A DNA stretch of 64,000 nt from Bacteroidota bacterium (lineage in GTDB: Bacteria; Bacteroidota; Bacteroidia; JAHEXY01). Location: positions 62,001 through 126,000 of the forward strand of contig JAHEXY010000010.1 of the NCBI GenBank assembly GCA_023251875.1, given 5' to 3'. Of the stretch, positions 25,860-35,400 are shown in pieces. How positions within the stretch are numbered: position 1 is the first letter of the stretch; each line of letters begins with the position of its first letter. Below the pieces are notes generated by a model. The model was not told where the DNA came from and made no database searches. It was given only the letters and a program-made list of their open reading frames with translations. Both the position numbers and the translations under genes were made by a program.

Positions 25860-26531
25860 ATGCTAAGCCCCGATATTATAAACCACGCCATCCCTGATTG
25901 GATAACAATTATTGTAATCTGCATCCTCATTTGGCTTACCTGGATCAGAAACCTCTATGATTATAAATGGAATGATTTTATCCGCTCCATTTTTTCTGAT
26001 CGTTATATTGGTAAATTAATGAAAGAAGAAGTACACGTACTTCAAAAACTTTTTTATGCACTGTTTCTTGTATTTATTGTTGCTGCCGGCTTATATATTT
26101 ATAGAACAATTCAGTTAAAACAAGATGCTAGTCTTTTAGGATATCAGGGAGTTAAACTTTTTATTTGGATATGCCTTGGGATTTTAAGTTTGTATATTCT
26201 TAAACTTTTTATTTTAAAAATAATTGGCCTTGTTTTTAATGCACCTAAAGAATTTGATGAATATATAAATGTGGTGTTGCTATATAATAATGTAGCTGGG
26301 ATATTATTATTACCAGTAGTGGTAATGTTGCTTTGGTCTCCTTATGCTAATGCTATGCTCTATTTTGGCGGAGCAATTATCATATTAACATATCTATATC
26401 GTATCGTAAGAGGAATCGGAATTGGTTTAAGTAATAGAAAGCTTTCTAAGATTTATTTATTTTATTATCTTTGCGCACTCGAAATTTGTCCCATGCTAAT
26501 AGGTATTAAACTCATTAGTAATATTTTTTAA
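25860..26531 (+). CDS. DUF4271 membrane protein
   Basis: The 223-residue protein has about six predicted membrane helices and the FNAPKEFDEYINVVLLYNNVAGI segment typical of the Bacteroidota DUF4271 family. It precedes hemD by 127 bases, a recurrent arrangement in this phylum. The function is unknown; conserved adjacency suggests a link to tetrapyrrole synthesis, but that is inference. Confidence 0.75.
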   Translation: MLSPDIINHAIPDWITIIVICILIWLTWIRNLYDYKWNDFIRSIFSDRYIGKLMKEEVHVLQKLFYALFLVFIVAAGLYIYRTIQLKQDASLLGYQGVKLFIWICLGILSLYILKLFILKIIGLVFNAPKEFDEYINVVLLYNNVAGILLLPVVVMLLWSPYANAMLYFGGAIIILTYLYRIVRGIGIGLSNRKLSKIYLFYYLCALEICPMLIGIKLISNIF

Positions 26532-26559
26532 GGACATCGCTATTAAAATTCCTTGATAC

Positions 26560-26590
26560 TCCTCTCCATTGGAGAGGTTAGGATGAGGGT
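26560..26590. repeat. CCTCTCC/GGAGAGG repeat with TTAGGATGAGGGT tail
   Basis: Another copy of the hairpin-plus-tail family, between DUF4271 and hemD. Confidence 0.65.
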
Positions 26591-26658
26591 TGAAAAAATT
26601 AATAGAGATTTTTTAAGGATAAGACAAAAATCGTGCAACCCCAAAAAAAGCTATTGTC

Positions 26659-27417
26659 TTGCGAAAACTTAGTGTAAATAGAATATTAGTTTCTCAGCCA
26701 AAACCTGAGGACGAGAAAAAAAATCCCTTTTTCGACTTAAAAAATAGATACAATTTTACTTTAGACTTTCGATCCTTTACTCATATTGAAGGCGTAACCG
26801 CACTCGATTTTAGAAAAGAGCGAATAGAAATATTAGCACATTCAGCAGTTATTTTAACTAGCCGCAATGCTGTTGATCATTTTTTTAGAATGTGTACCGA
26901 AATGCGTGTTACCGTTCCAGAATCAATGAAATATTTTTGTATTTCTGAATCTACAGCCTATTATTTACAGCACCATGTGGCTTTTCGCAAGCGTAAAATT
27001 TTTCATGGCGATAAAAAATTCTCAGACCTTATAGATATTTTCAAAAAGCACAAAGACGAGAAGTTCCTTTTACCTTGTTCTGATATTCATAAAGAAGAAA
27101 TGCCTTCTATATTAGAAGAACTTGATTTAAAATACACCAAAGCCGTTATCTATAAAACCGTTTGTAGCGATTTATCAGATCTTAAAAATATTTTTTACGA
27201 TATTTTGGTTTTTTATAGCCCACAAGCCATTACTTCATTGTTTAAAAATTTCCCTGACTTTAAACAAAACAATACACGTATTGCAGCATTTGGCTCTACC
27301 ACTTCACAGGCCATTCGCGATGCAGGACTTATTCTTGATATCGAAGCTCCAATGCCTAATGCTCCATCTATGACAATGGCTATAGAATCATATATTAAAT
27401 CGGTGAGAGCAAATTAA
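26659..27417 (+). CDS. hemD: Uroporphyrinogen-III synthase
   Basis: The 252-residue protein has the two-lobed HemD pattern, with ILVSQPKPEDEKKNPF at the start, VILTSRNAVDHFF, FYSPQAITSLFKNFPDF and IAAFGSTTSQAIRDAGL. It cyclises hydroxymethylbilane to uroporphyrinogen III in heme and B12 synthesis. The start appears to be TTG. The other heme genes are not in the window. Confidence 0.82.
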   Translation: MRKLSVNRILVSQPKPEDEKKNPFFDLKNRYNFTLDFRSFTHIEGVTALDFRKERIEILAHSAVILTSRNAVDHFFRMCTEMRVTVPESMKYFCISESTAYYLQHHVAFRKRKIFHGDKKFSDLIDIFKKHKDEKFLLPCSDIHKEEMPSILEELDLKYTKAVIYKTVCSDLSDLKNIFYDILVFYSPQAITSLFKNFPDFKQNNTRIAAFGSTTSQAIRDAGLILDIEAPMPNAPSMTMAIESYIKSVRAN

Positions 27418-27482
27418 TTTTTGGCTATTAGATAATTGAAACCCTATTCACTATCTAGTCACATAGTATATATTTGGATATT

Positions 27483-28304
27483 ATGCAGTATAAATTATAC
27501 TTCTCATCTTTCTTTTTTATCATACTTACTTGCTCTTTTTTTACCAATCAAACATCTTATATTGAAATAAAAGATAGGAAAGAACTACCTAAAGAAATTT
27601 ACGCCTCATTAAAAAATTATAAAGCAATATTAATTGGAGAATTACATGGCAATAATGAGTCTCCTGAATTTGTTCAAGGCATGGTAAATTTGTGGCTTTC
27701 TGCTGGAGAAAAAGTACTATTGGGTTTGGAAATTCAACAAGACAACCAAAAGGAAATAGATAATTTTTTATTGAATGGAAATATTGAAATTATAAACAAC
27801 ATGCCCTTTTTTAACAGAACCTATAAAGATGGGAGAAGTAGCATTGCCATGGCAAACTTAATTCTTTCTTTTTATGGAAAGAAAAATCTTAAGATTGTTT
27901 GTATGGATATACCTTCATATTCTAATTCTATTGATGAAAATAGAGATAGTTTAATGGCTATTAATCTTAATAATGCATTAAAGCAAAATCAGGGACATGA
28001 GCTTATTACATTAAGTGGTGATGCTCATAATAAAATTGATCAGAGTAGTTTTGGTTCAATGGCTTATTGGTTATTCAATGTTCCAAATGCTGTTTTAAAA
28101 AGTGATGAAATAATTCCTGTAGATATAAAATACCAATCCGGAAATTCTTGGTGTTGTATTGTAAATGAAGATTGTGGCATTCATCAAATTGGTAGCTCTG
28201 CTGGAGAATCAAACATTATCTATGATAATTATTTTATGAATTCAGCGCAAAATAAGGTTTTATTTACGAGATATATTTCTGCTTCTACTCCGATAAACCC
28301 ATAG
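27483..28304 (+). CDS. ChaN/EreA-like (Tiki superfamily) secreted protein
   Basis: The 273-residue protein has an N-terminal hydrophobic signal (to about residue 22) and the motif AILIGELHGNNESPEF, followed by LLGLEIQQDNQKEID and a later LITLSGDAHNKID. This fits the ChaN-like/erythromycin-esterase fold with paired Glu/His metal- or heme-binding motifs. ChaN binds heme; other members are hydrolases. Position after hemD gives weak support for a heme link. The ATG is chosen over a TTG nine bases upstream. Confidence 0.62.
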   Translation: MQYKLYFSSFFFIILTCSFFTNQTSYIEIKDRKELPKEIYASLKNYKAILIGELHGNNESPEFVQGMVNLWLSAGEKVLLGLEIQQDNQKEIDNFLLNGNIEIINNMPFFNRTYKDGRSSIAMANLILSFYGKKNLKIVCMDIPSYSNSIDENRDSLMAINLNNALKQNQGHELITLSGDAHNKIDQSSFGSMAYWLFNVPNAVLKSDEIIPVDIKYQSGNSWCCIVNEDCGIHQIGSSAGESNIIYDNYFMNSAQNKVLFTRYISASTPINP

Positions 28305-28373
28305 GAGATTCTAGGTCTATATTTATTTGCCGCTACATGATAAACTTGTAAATTGTGCCCATTATCATTATTC

Positions 28374-28760
28374 ATGCGCCAGACTTTCAAAAAAGAAGAA
28401 AAACTTAATAGCTTAAAAATCATAAACGATTTATTTGTTAATGGTAAGTCTATTATGGTGTTTCCCTTTAAAATTATTTACTACCAACAACCCATTGCTA
28501 CTTTATTTCCAGCCCAAGTACTCATTAGTGTATCTAAAAGAAAATTTAAAAAAGCTGTTGATCGTAATAAAGTAAAGCGATTAATAAGAGAAGCTTACCG
28601 CAAAAACAAGCATATTATTTATGATAATTTAAGAACTGTTGATAAACAATATGCCATTGCAATTATGTATATTGGAGATAAAATTTTGCCTTATAGTTTT
28701 GTTGAAGAAAAAATAATGGCATCTTTAAATCGTTTGTGTGAACAGTTTAAAAAGGAGTGA
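28374..28760 (+). CDS. rnpA: Ribonuclease P protein component
   Basis: The 128-residue basic protein carries the RnpA signature RNKVKRLIREAYRKNK and an N-terminal FKKEEKL segment. It is the protein cofactor of the RNase P ribozyme that matures tRNA 5' ends. The ATG at 28374 gives the family N-terminus. yidD and ctpA follow in the same direction. Confidence 0.93.
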   Translation: MRQTFKKEEKLNSLKIINDLFVNGKSIMVFPFKIIYYQQPIATLFPAQVLISVSKRKFKKAVDRNKVKRLIREAYRKNKHIIYDNLRTVDKQYAIAIMYIGDKILPYSFVEEKIMASLNRLCEQFKKE

Positions 28761-28831
28761 GTCTAAAAATTATCAATTTTCCCTCTCCTTTGGGAGAGGT
28801 TAGGTGAGGGCTAAAAAAAATAATTTTTAGA
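28761..28831. repeat. MITE-like palindrome, variant copy filling the rnpA-yidD gap
   Basis: Arms CTAAAAATTA and TAATTTTTAG flank the inner CCCTCTCCTTTGGGAGAGG hairpin and TTAGGTGAGGGC tail. The element occupies the whole gap between the rnpA stop and the yidD start. It combines the outer arms of the 90-bp element with the inner part of the GGTGAGGGC family. Confidence 0.7.
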
Positions 28832-29056
28832 ATGATAAAAAAAATTATCAGTAATTTTTTTGTAGGAATAATTAAAGCTTATCAATTAATTATTTCTCCC
28901 TTGTATGCGCCTACATGCAGATTTGCGCCTACATGTTCTGAGTATAGTGTTCAGGCTTTTCAAAAACATGGCCCGTTTAAAGGCTCATATTTAACTATAA
29001 AACGTATATTGTCGTGTCACCCTTGGGGTAAAAGTGGCTATGATCCTGTACCATAA
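28832..29056 (+). CDS. yidD: Membrane protein insertion efficiency factor YidD
   Basis: The 74-residue protein has the YidD core: [33 protein letters not shown] and [13 protein letters not shown]. YidD assists YidC-dependent membrane protein insertion and is usually next to rnpA, as here. Confidence 0.95.
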   Translation: MIKKIISNFFVGIIKAYQLIISPLYAPTCRFAPTCSEYSVQAFQKHGPFKGSYLTIKRILSCHPWGKSGYDPVP

Positions 29057-29116
29057 GAATTACAAATTGAAAAATTAAATATTGAAACATTAGAATTTAT
29101 ATAAAACTAATTCCAA

Positions 29117-29176
29117 GCCCTCCTCTCCGAGTTTATCCTGAGCCTAGTCGAAGGAGGAGAGGGCTAGGGTGAGGGC
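29117..29176. repeat. Composite repeat: CCTCTCC family with nested TCCTGAGCCTAGTCGAAGG
   Basis: CCCTCCTCTCC and GGAGGAGAGGGCTAGGGTGAGGGC bracket a second element, ATCCTGAGCCTAGTCGAAGG, in place of the usual short loop. One repeat family has apparently inserted into another. It lies 18 bases upstream of ctpA. Confidence 0.65.
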
Positions 29177-29193
29177 ATAAAAAATGTAGCATT

Positions 29194-30906
29194 ATGAAGA
29201 AATTAAAAAAGTTTAGATGGGTAATAGTTACTATAGTAGTAGGAACAGCCATTTTTATTTCATCTACAGCATTTGTAAATGATTATTTCGAAATATCGAA
29301 GAACCTCGACATTTTTGCAACGCTCTATCGTGAAGTAAATATGTATTATGTTGATGATATCAAGCCCGGAGATATTATGAAAACGGGTATTGATGCTATG
29401 TTGGAGTCGCTTGATCCTTACACCAATTATATTCCAGAATCGGATATTGAAGATTATCGTTTTATGACTACCGGTCAGTACGGTGGTATTGGAGCTGTTA
29501 TTCGAAACAAAGACAAAGACATTATTATTGGAGAACCTTACGAAGGTTTTCCGGCACAAAAGGCCGGTTTAATGGCAGGTGATGTTATTCTTGAAATTGA
29601 TCACCAATCAGTAATTGGTAAAAATACTTCAGATATCAGTAAACTTTTAAAAGGCGAGCCTGGAACCAAAGTTACCATGTTGGTTAAACGAGAAGGAGAA
29701 GAAAAAACAATTGAAAAAGAACTTACTCGTGAAGAAATTCAAGTGAGTAGCGTACCTTATTATGGAGTGGTAAACGATTCTATTGGTTATATAAAACTTA
29801 CCAGTTTTACAGAAAAAGCCAGTAGCGAAGTTAAACGTGCATTGGTTGCTCTTAAAGATAGTGCAAAAGTAAAATCTGTAATTTTCGATTTAAGAGAAAA
29901 CCCGGGAGGTTTATTACGAGAGGCTATTGATATAGTAAATTTATTTGTAGATAAAGGAAAAGAAATTGTAAGTACTAAAGGCAAGGTAAAAGAATGGGAA
30001 AAAGAATACCGTGCACTAAACTTTCCGGTTGATGTAAACATGCCCGTTGCTGTATTGGTGAATAGTGGTTCTGCTTCTGCATCTGAAATTGTTTCGGGTT
30101 CATTGCAAGATTTAGATAGAGGTGTAATTATTGGCCAGCTTACGTATGGTAAAGGATTGGTGCAAACAACAAGGCCATTGAGTTATAATACGCAGTTAAA
30201 AGTAACAACTGCTAAATATTACATCCCAAGTGGAAGATGTATTCAAGCTCGTGATTATGCACATAGAAACGAAGATGGTAGCGTTGGTAAAGTTCCGGAT
30301 TCATTAAAAGTTGCTTTTAAAACGCAAAATGGCAGAACTATTTATGATGGAGGAGGAATTGATCCTGACGTGAAACTTGAACCTCGTAAATTAAGCAAGA
30401 TAGCGATAAGCTTGTTAACTAAAAGTTTAATATTTGATTATGCAACGCAGTACCGTTTAAAACACCCTACTATTGCTTCTCCTAAACAGTTTAAGTTAAC
30501 CGATAAAGAGTATGATGATTTTGTGGCTTACCTTTCAAATAAAGATTTTGACTATACAACCGAAAGTGAAGAAACATTGAATAAGCTAAAAGAAATTGCA
30601 GAAACCGAAAAGTATTACGACAATATTAATGCAGAATACAACAAACTTTTTGATAAACTGAAACACAATAAAAAAGACGATTTATATAAATTCAAAGATG
30701 AAATTGAAGAGTTTTTAACAGAAGAAATTATAACGCGTTATTATTATCAAAAAGGCCGTATCGAAAATTCAGTATTTAATGATCCGGAAGTAAATGAAGC
30801 CATGGCTGTGTTAAAAGATAAAACGAGGTACACAAAAATTTTAACAACTCTTTCTCCTGAACATAGCAAAACAGATAAACCGGTAGATTCGAAAACTAAA
30901 AAATAA
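29194..30906 (+). CDS. ctpA: S41 family C-terminal processing protease
   Basis: The 570-residue protein has an N-terminal membrane anchor or signal (residues 10-28), a PDZ domain (about 85-170; QYGGIGAVI, GFPAQKAGLMAGDVILEID) and an S41 peptidase domain. Ser293 (NSGSASASE) and Lys320 (LTYGKGLVQT) are the expected catalytic pair, 27 residues apart. It acts in the periplasm on C-termini of envelope proteins. The C-terminal 180 residues are charged and helical, as in Bacteroidota homologues. Confidence 0.93.
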   Translation: MKKLKKFRWVIVTIVVGTAIFISSTAFVNDYFEISKNLDIFATLYREVNMYYVDDIKPGDIMKTGIDAMLESLDPYTNYIPESDIEDYRFMTTGQYGGIGAVIRNKDKDIIIGEPYEGFPAQKAGLMAGDVILEIDHQSVIGKNTSDISKLLKGEPGTKVTMLVKREGEEKTIEKELTREEIQVSSVPYYGVVNDSIGYIKLTSFTEKASSEVKRALVALKDSAKVKSVIFDLRENPGGLLREAIDIVNLFVDKGKEIVSTKGKVKEWEKEYRALNFPVDVNMPVAVLVNSGSASASEIVSGSLQDLDRGVIIGQLTYGKGLVQTTRPLSYNTQLKVTTAKYYIPSGRCIQARDYAHRNEDGSVGKVPDSLKVAFKTQNGRTIYDGGGIDPDVKLEPRKLSKIAISLLTKSLIFDYATQYRLKHPTIASPKQFKLTDKEYDDFVAYLSNKDFDYTTESEETLNKLKEIAETEKYYDNINAEYNKLFDKLKHNKKDDLYKFKDEIEEFLTEEIITRYYYQKGRIENSVFNDPEVNEAMAVLKDKTRYTKILTTLSPEHSKTDKPVDSKTKK

Positions 30907-30937
30907 ATAATTGCTATTCGTTTGTTGCGGTTCCTTA

Positions 30938-31027
30938 GGGGCAGTTCTAAAAATTATCATTTGTGTCCCTCTCTTCGAGAGGGATTAAGGGAGAGGAAAT
31001 AAAAAAATATAATTTTTAGAACTCCCC
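30938..31027. repeat. About 90-bp MITE-like palindrome, copy 1
   Basis: GGGGCAGTTCTAAAAATTAT on the left and ATAATTTTTAGAACTCCCC on the right flank the inner TCCCTCTCTTCGAGAGGGA hairpin followed by TTAAGGGAGAGG. Copies 2 (53619) and 3 (63180) share the same order of parts. No gene is present, so if mobile it is non-autonomous. Confidence 0.8.
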
Positions 31028-31044
31028 ATTAAAATAAATAAATG

Positions 31045-31076
31045 GAGGCTCAGGTTCTCGAAGCCCTCGTTTTTTT
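31045..31076 (+). terminator. Terminator-like hairpin with T run
   Basis: GAGGCT pairs with AGCCCTC (one bulge) around CAGGTTCTCGA, then seven T residues. AGGTTCTCGAAG also occurs at about 18236. It is the most likely end of the ctpA transcript, though 139 bases downstream. Confidence 0.5.
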
Positions 31077-31091
31077 GAATTACAATAAAAA

Positions 31092-31499
31092 ATGACGCAA
31101 CCTATTATCTATAAAATTAATCATCCTCTTATCGTCTCTCAAGTAGCAGCAGTTTTTGATAATTCCGGAATCAAGCGCCCAACAAATGATTTGCCCCGCA
31201 TTCAGCAAATGATTGATAAAGCAGATTTAATTGTTACGGCTTGGGATGGAGAAATGTTGGTGGGTATTGCCCGTTCACTTACCGATTTTGTGTATTGTTG
31301 TTATTTATCAGATTTGGCTGTACAAGAAGAATACCAACACAAAGGCATTGGCAAAAAATTAATTGAAATTACAAAAGAACAAATTGGCGATCAATCTATG
31401 TTGTTACTTCTTTCAGCAGCCCCTGCCATGGAATATTATCCTAAATTAAATTTATTTGAAAAAGTGGATAATGGATTTATTATTAAAAGGAAAAGTTAA
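31092..31499 (+). CDS. GNAT family N-acetyltransferase
   Basis: The 135-residue protein contains the acetyl-CoA-binding motif A (LAVQEEYQHKGIGKKLIEI, with the Q-H-K-G-I-G loop) and preceding strands WDGEMLVGIARSLTDFVYCCYLSDL. Small GNATs acetylate amines or proteins; the substrate is unknown. Confidence 0.82.
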   Translation: MTQPIIYKINHPLIVSQVAAVFDNSGIKRPTNDLPRIQQMIDKADLIVTAWDGEMLVGIARSLTDFVYCCYLSDLAVQEEYQHKGIGKKLIEITKEQIGDQSMLLLLSAAPAMEYYPKLNLFEKVDNGFIIKRKS

Positions 31500-31501
31500 T
31501 T

Positions 31502-32263
31502 TTAAATATACCCCATTACCTTATAAGTAACAATCCCCACCCATTCATGAATAAGGCCTTCCCAAAGATTTAAAACACCCACATTAGGTATAAAAAGATG
31601 ATCGGGATAAAATTTTCTTGGGCCGGAATTTCGATCAACAGCATATAAATCGCAATGCAAACCCACTTTCTCAAAACAGGCATTGGCTCTGCGCATGTGC
31701 ATGCCTGAAGTAACTAATAAATAGTTTCCATTGGGGAATTCTTTTTGTAAAATAGGTACAGAAAAAGCGGCATTTTCTCGGGTATTTCTCGACTCGTTTT
31801 CAACCAAAATATCTTGTTCCGGAATTCCAATTAGTTTTAAATACCGTTGAATGAGCAAGGCTTCTTTCATATCCGAATATTCTAAACTTCCCGAACCTCC
31901 TACAATCAGCATTTTTTTTACGTGTCCTTTTTTATACAATTCAAGCGCCTGCAAAAAACGGTCACTACCATGATCAAAAGTTAACCTATCAATAGTAGGG
32001 TCATAAGTAATCATTCCACCCAAAACAACAGCTACATCATATTGCTTTAAATCTTTGTATTCTACAGCAGGCACTTCCCATTTTCTCAAAATCTCATCCA
32101 GTATAAATGAATTACTAAAAAAATACAGGGTAATAAAAGAAGCAATTAAAAAGCACTTTTTCTTTTTCGGGCTTTTTGCCAAGAGCCCAATCAGCAGCAA
32201 TACAAATACCCAACAAATGGGTTCAATAAGAAAATCAAGTATTTTAGAGAGGTAGAAAAACAT
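31502..32263 (-). CDS. YdcF/SanA-like DUF218 membrane protein
   Basis: The 253-residue protein has two N-terminal membrane helices (about residues 5-55) and a DUF218 domain (VAVVLGGMITYDPT, GHVKKMLIVGGSGS, SRNTRENAAFSVPIL, LLVTSGMHMRRA). E. coli ElyC and SanA relatives affect envelope integrity. The ATG at 32263 is chosen because the 20 residues before it come from an AAGTTCAAAG-type repeat. It ends two bases from the convergent GNAT gene. Confidence 0.78.
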   Translation of the reverse strand: MFFYLSKILDFLIEPICWVFVLLLIGLLAKSPKKKKCFLIASFITLYFFSNSFILDEILRKWEVPAVEYKDLKQYDVAVVLGGMITYDPTIDRLTFDHGSDRFLQALELYKKGHVKKMLIVGGSGSLEYSDMKEALLIQRYLKLIGIPEQDILVENESRNTRENAAFSVPILQKEFPNGNYLLVTSGMHMRRANACFEKVGLHCDLYAVDRNSGPRKFYPDHLFIPNVGVLNLWEGLIHEWVGIVTYKVMGYI

Positions 32264-32270
32264 AAAGTAT

Positions 32271-32416
32271 AGTTCAATGTTAAAAGTTTGAAAGTTCAAA
32301 GTTAGATATAAACTATCAACCATAAATACAAAACTAAAACATTGAATATTGAACCTTCAAACCTTGAACTAAATTTCCCCAACTTTAAACTTTGAACTTT
32401 TCAACATTAAACTAAA
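32271..32416. repeat. Short-period AAGTT/AACTTTG repeats upstream of icmF
   Basis: AGTT recurs every 7-8 bases in 32271-32303. In 32343-32416 inverted-sense units appear, including AACTTTA, AACTTTG and AACTTTT in tandem at 32382-32402. The block fills the divergent ydcF-icmF gap and can form long imperfect hairpins. Related repeats lie at 45479-45513 and 46650-46685. Confidence 0.65.
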
Positions 32417-32424
32417 ATATACCG

Positions 32425-32432
32425 TAAATTTG
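32425..32432 (+). promoter_or_regulatory. -7 box TAAATTTG for icmF
   Basis: An exact TAnnTTTG match 22 bases before the icmF ATG. Confidence 0.5.
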
Positions 32433-32454
32433 TCTTTCAAAAAACAGTATCCTT

Positions 32455-35400
32455 ATGGAAATAATTAAACCCTACCAAGCTAAAAATAAAATTCGCATTG
32501 TAACTGCGGCCTCATTATTTGATGGACATGATGCATCTATTAATATCATGCGTAGAATTATTCAGGCTTCAGGCGCAGAAGTAATTCATTTAGGTCATGA
32601 TCGTTCGGCTGAAGAAGTGGTGGATTGCGCCATTCAAGAAGATGCCCAAGCCATTGCTGTTACTTCATACCAAGGTGGCCATGTGGAGTATTTTAAATAC
32701 ATGAAAGACTTACTAAAACATAAGGGTTGCGAACATATTAAATTATTTGGCGGTGGGGGCGGTGTTATACTACCTGAAGAAATAAAAGAACTGCATGAAT
32801 ACGGCATTGAAAAAATCTATTCTCCTGATGATGGTCGCTCAATGGGTTTGCAGGGAATGATTAATGATTTATTAGAAAGAAGTGATTATCCAACAGGCCA
32901 CCCCTCCTCATTCCTCCCCAAAGGGGAGGAGGTGTCGGATAATGATATTTCAGTGCTAACAAAAAAAAAGAAGCTTCAAATAACTCAAGAAAACACTAAA
33001 CTTATTGCTAGTTTAATTTCTTGTGCTGAAAATTATCCTGATCAATTTGATACTATTTACGCTGCTATAAAAAGCCCCCTTCCCCCTTCGGGGGAAATGA
33101 AGGGGGTAGTTCTTGGAATTACCGGAACCGGAGGTGCAGGAAAATCATCTTTGGTTGATGAATTGGTAAGGCGATTTTTAATTGACTTCAAAGAAAAAAC
33201 CATTGCTATTATTTCGGTTGATCCCTCGAAACGAAAAACAGGCGGAGCCTTGTTGGGAGATAGAATACGAATGAATGCGATTCGCAATTCGCGCGTGTAT
33301 ATGCGTTCGCTGGCTACACGCCAATCTAATTTGGCTCTTTCTAAATATGTAAAAGAAGCCGTTGATATTGTTAAAGCAGCAGGCTTTGATTTAGTAATTC
33401 TCGAAACATCAGGTATTGGCCAATCGGATACCGAAATTATTGAACACTCTGATTTGAGCTTGTATGTTATGACTCCAGAATTCGGAGCAGCATCTCAATT
33501 AGAAAAAATTGACATGCTCGATTTTGCTGACCTGGTTTCGATAAACAAATTTGACAAACGCGGAGCGCCCGATGCTTTGCGCGATGTAAAAAAACAATAC
33601 AAACGCAATCGCAATCAATTTGATTTGGCAGATGAAAATGTTCCTGTTTTTGGCACCATTGCTTCTCAATTTAATGATCCCGGAACCAATAGGCTTTATC
33701 GCGCATTGATTGACAAAGTAGTGGAGAAAACAAAAGTAAAATGGAATTCTACATTTGCTATTACCAATGAAATGTCGGAAAAGGTTTTTATCATTCCCCC
33801 TGCGAGAACAAGATATTTATCTGAAATTTCTGAAAACAATCGCAATTACGATAAATGGGTAATGGCACAAAAAAACAGTGCACAAAAATTATACAGCATT
33901 CAAAAATCTATTGAAGTACTTAAAGAATCTGTTGTTGAAGATAAAGATCGTTTGATTAAAAGTTTGCAAGAAGCATCTGCTAAACTTGAATTAGAATTGG
34001 ATCCCAAAAATAAAAAACGGATTGATCAATGGCCCGGTATAGTTGAAAAATACCTTGCCCCCGAATTTATTTTTAAAGTAAGAGAGCAAGAATTAAAAAT
34101 TAAAAATTTTACGGAATCACTTTCGCACACACAAATCCCCAAAATTTCATTGCCTAAATATGAAGCTTGGGGAGATTTGTTACAATGGATGTTGCAAGAA
34201 AATGTTCCGGGATATTTTCCATATACAGCCGGAGTTTTTCCGTTTAAACGAGAAGAAGAAGATCCTACCCGTATGTTTGCCGGTGAAGGCGGACCTGAGC
34301 GTACCAATGCGCGCTTTCATTATGTATCCATGAACATGCCTGCACGCAGGCTTTCAACGGCTTTTGATTCTGTTACCCTTTATGGAAATGACCCTGATTA
34401 CAGGCCCGATATTTATGGAAAAATCGGCAATGCCGGTGTTTCTATTTGTTGTTTAGATGATGCCAAAAAATTGTATTCCGGATTTAATTTGGTCGATCCC
34501 AAAACTTCCGTTTCTATGACCATTAATGGGCCCTCTTCCATTATCACTGCGTTTTTTATGAATGCCGCTGTTGATCAGCAATGCGAAGTGTACATCAAAC
34601 AAAATAAATTAGAAGCAGCAATCAATAAAAAAATTGAAGCCATTTATAAAGAAAAAAATGCCGTACAACCCAAGTATTTAGGAAAACTCCCTGAGGGAAA
34701 TAATGGTTTGGGCTTAATGCTATTGGGTGTAACAGGAGATCAGGTTTTACCAAAAGAGGTATACGAAAAAATTAAAGCCGATACTATTAGCAAGGTAAGA
34801 GGAACTGTACAAGCTGATATTTTAAAAGAAGACCAAGCGCAAAATACGTGTATTTTTTCTACAGAATTTTCTTTGCGCCTAATGGGCGATATGCAAGATT
34901 ATTTTATTCAGAAAAACATCAGAAATTTTTATTCCGTTTCTATTTCAGGTTATCACATTGCTGAAGCTGGAGCCAATCCTATTTCCCAGCTTGCTTTTAC
35001 ATTGGCCAACGGATTTACGTATGTAGAATATTATATGAGTCGTGGTATGGATGTAAATAAATTTGCCCCCAATCTTTCTTTCTTTTTTTCTAATGGCATT
35101 GATCCGGAATATTCGGTAATAGGCCGAGTGGCTAGAAGAATTTGGGCAAAGGCCATGAAATTAAAATACGGAGCCGATGAACGTTCTCAAAAATTAAAAT
35201 ACCATATTCAAACTTCTGGCCGTTCATTACACGCACAAGAAATTGATTTTAATGATATCCGTACAACGCTTCAAGCACTGTATGCTATTTATGATAATTG
35301 CAATTCTCTTCACACCAATGCTTATGACGAAGCCATTACCACACCAACAGAAGATTCGGTTCGCAGAGCTATGGCCATTCAATTAATTATTAATCGTGAA

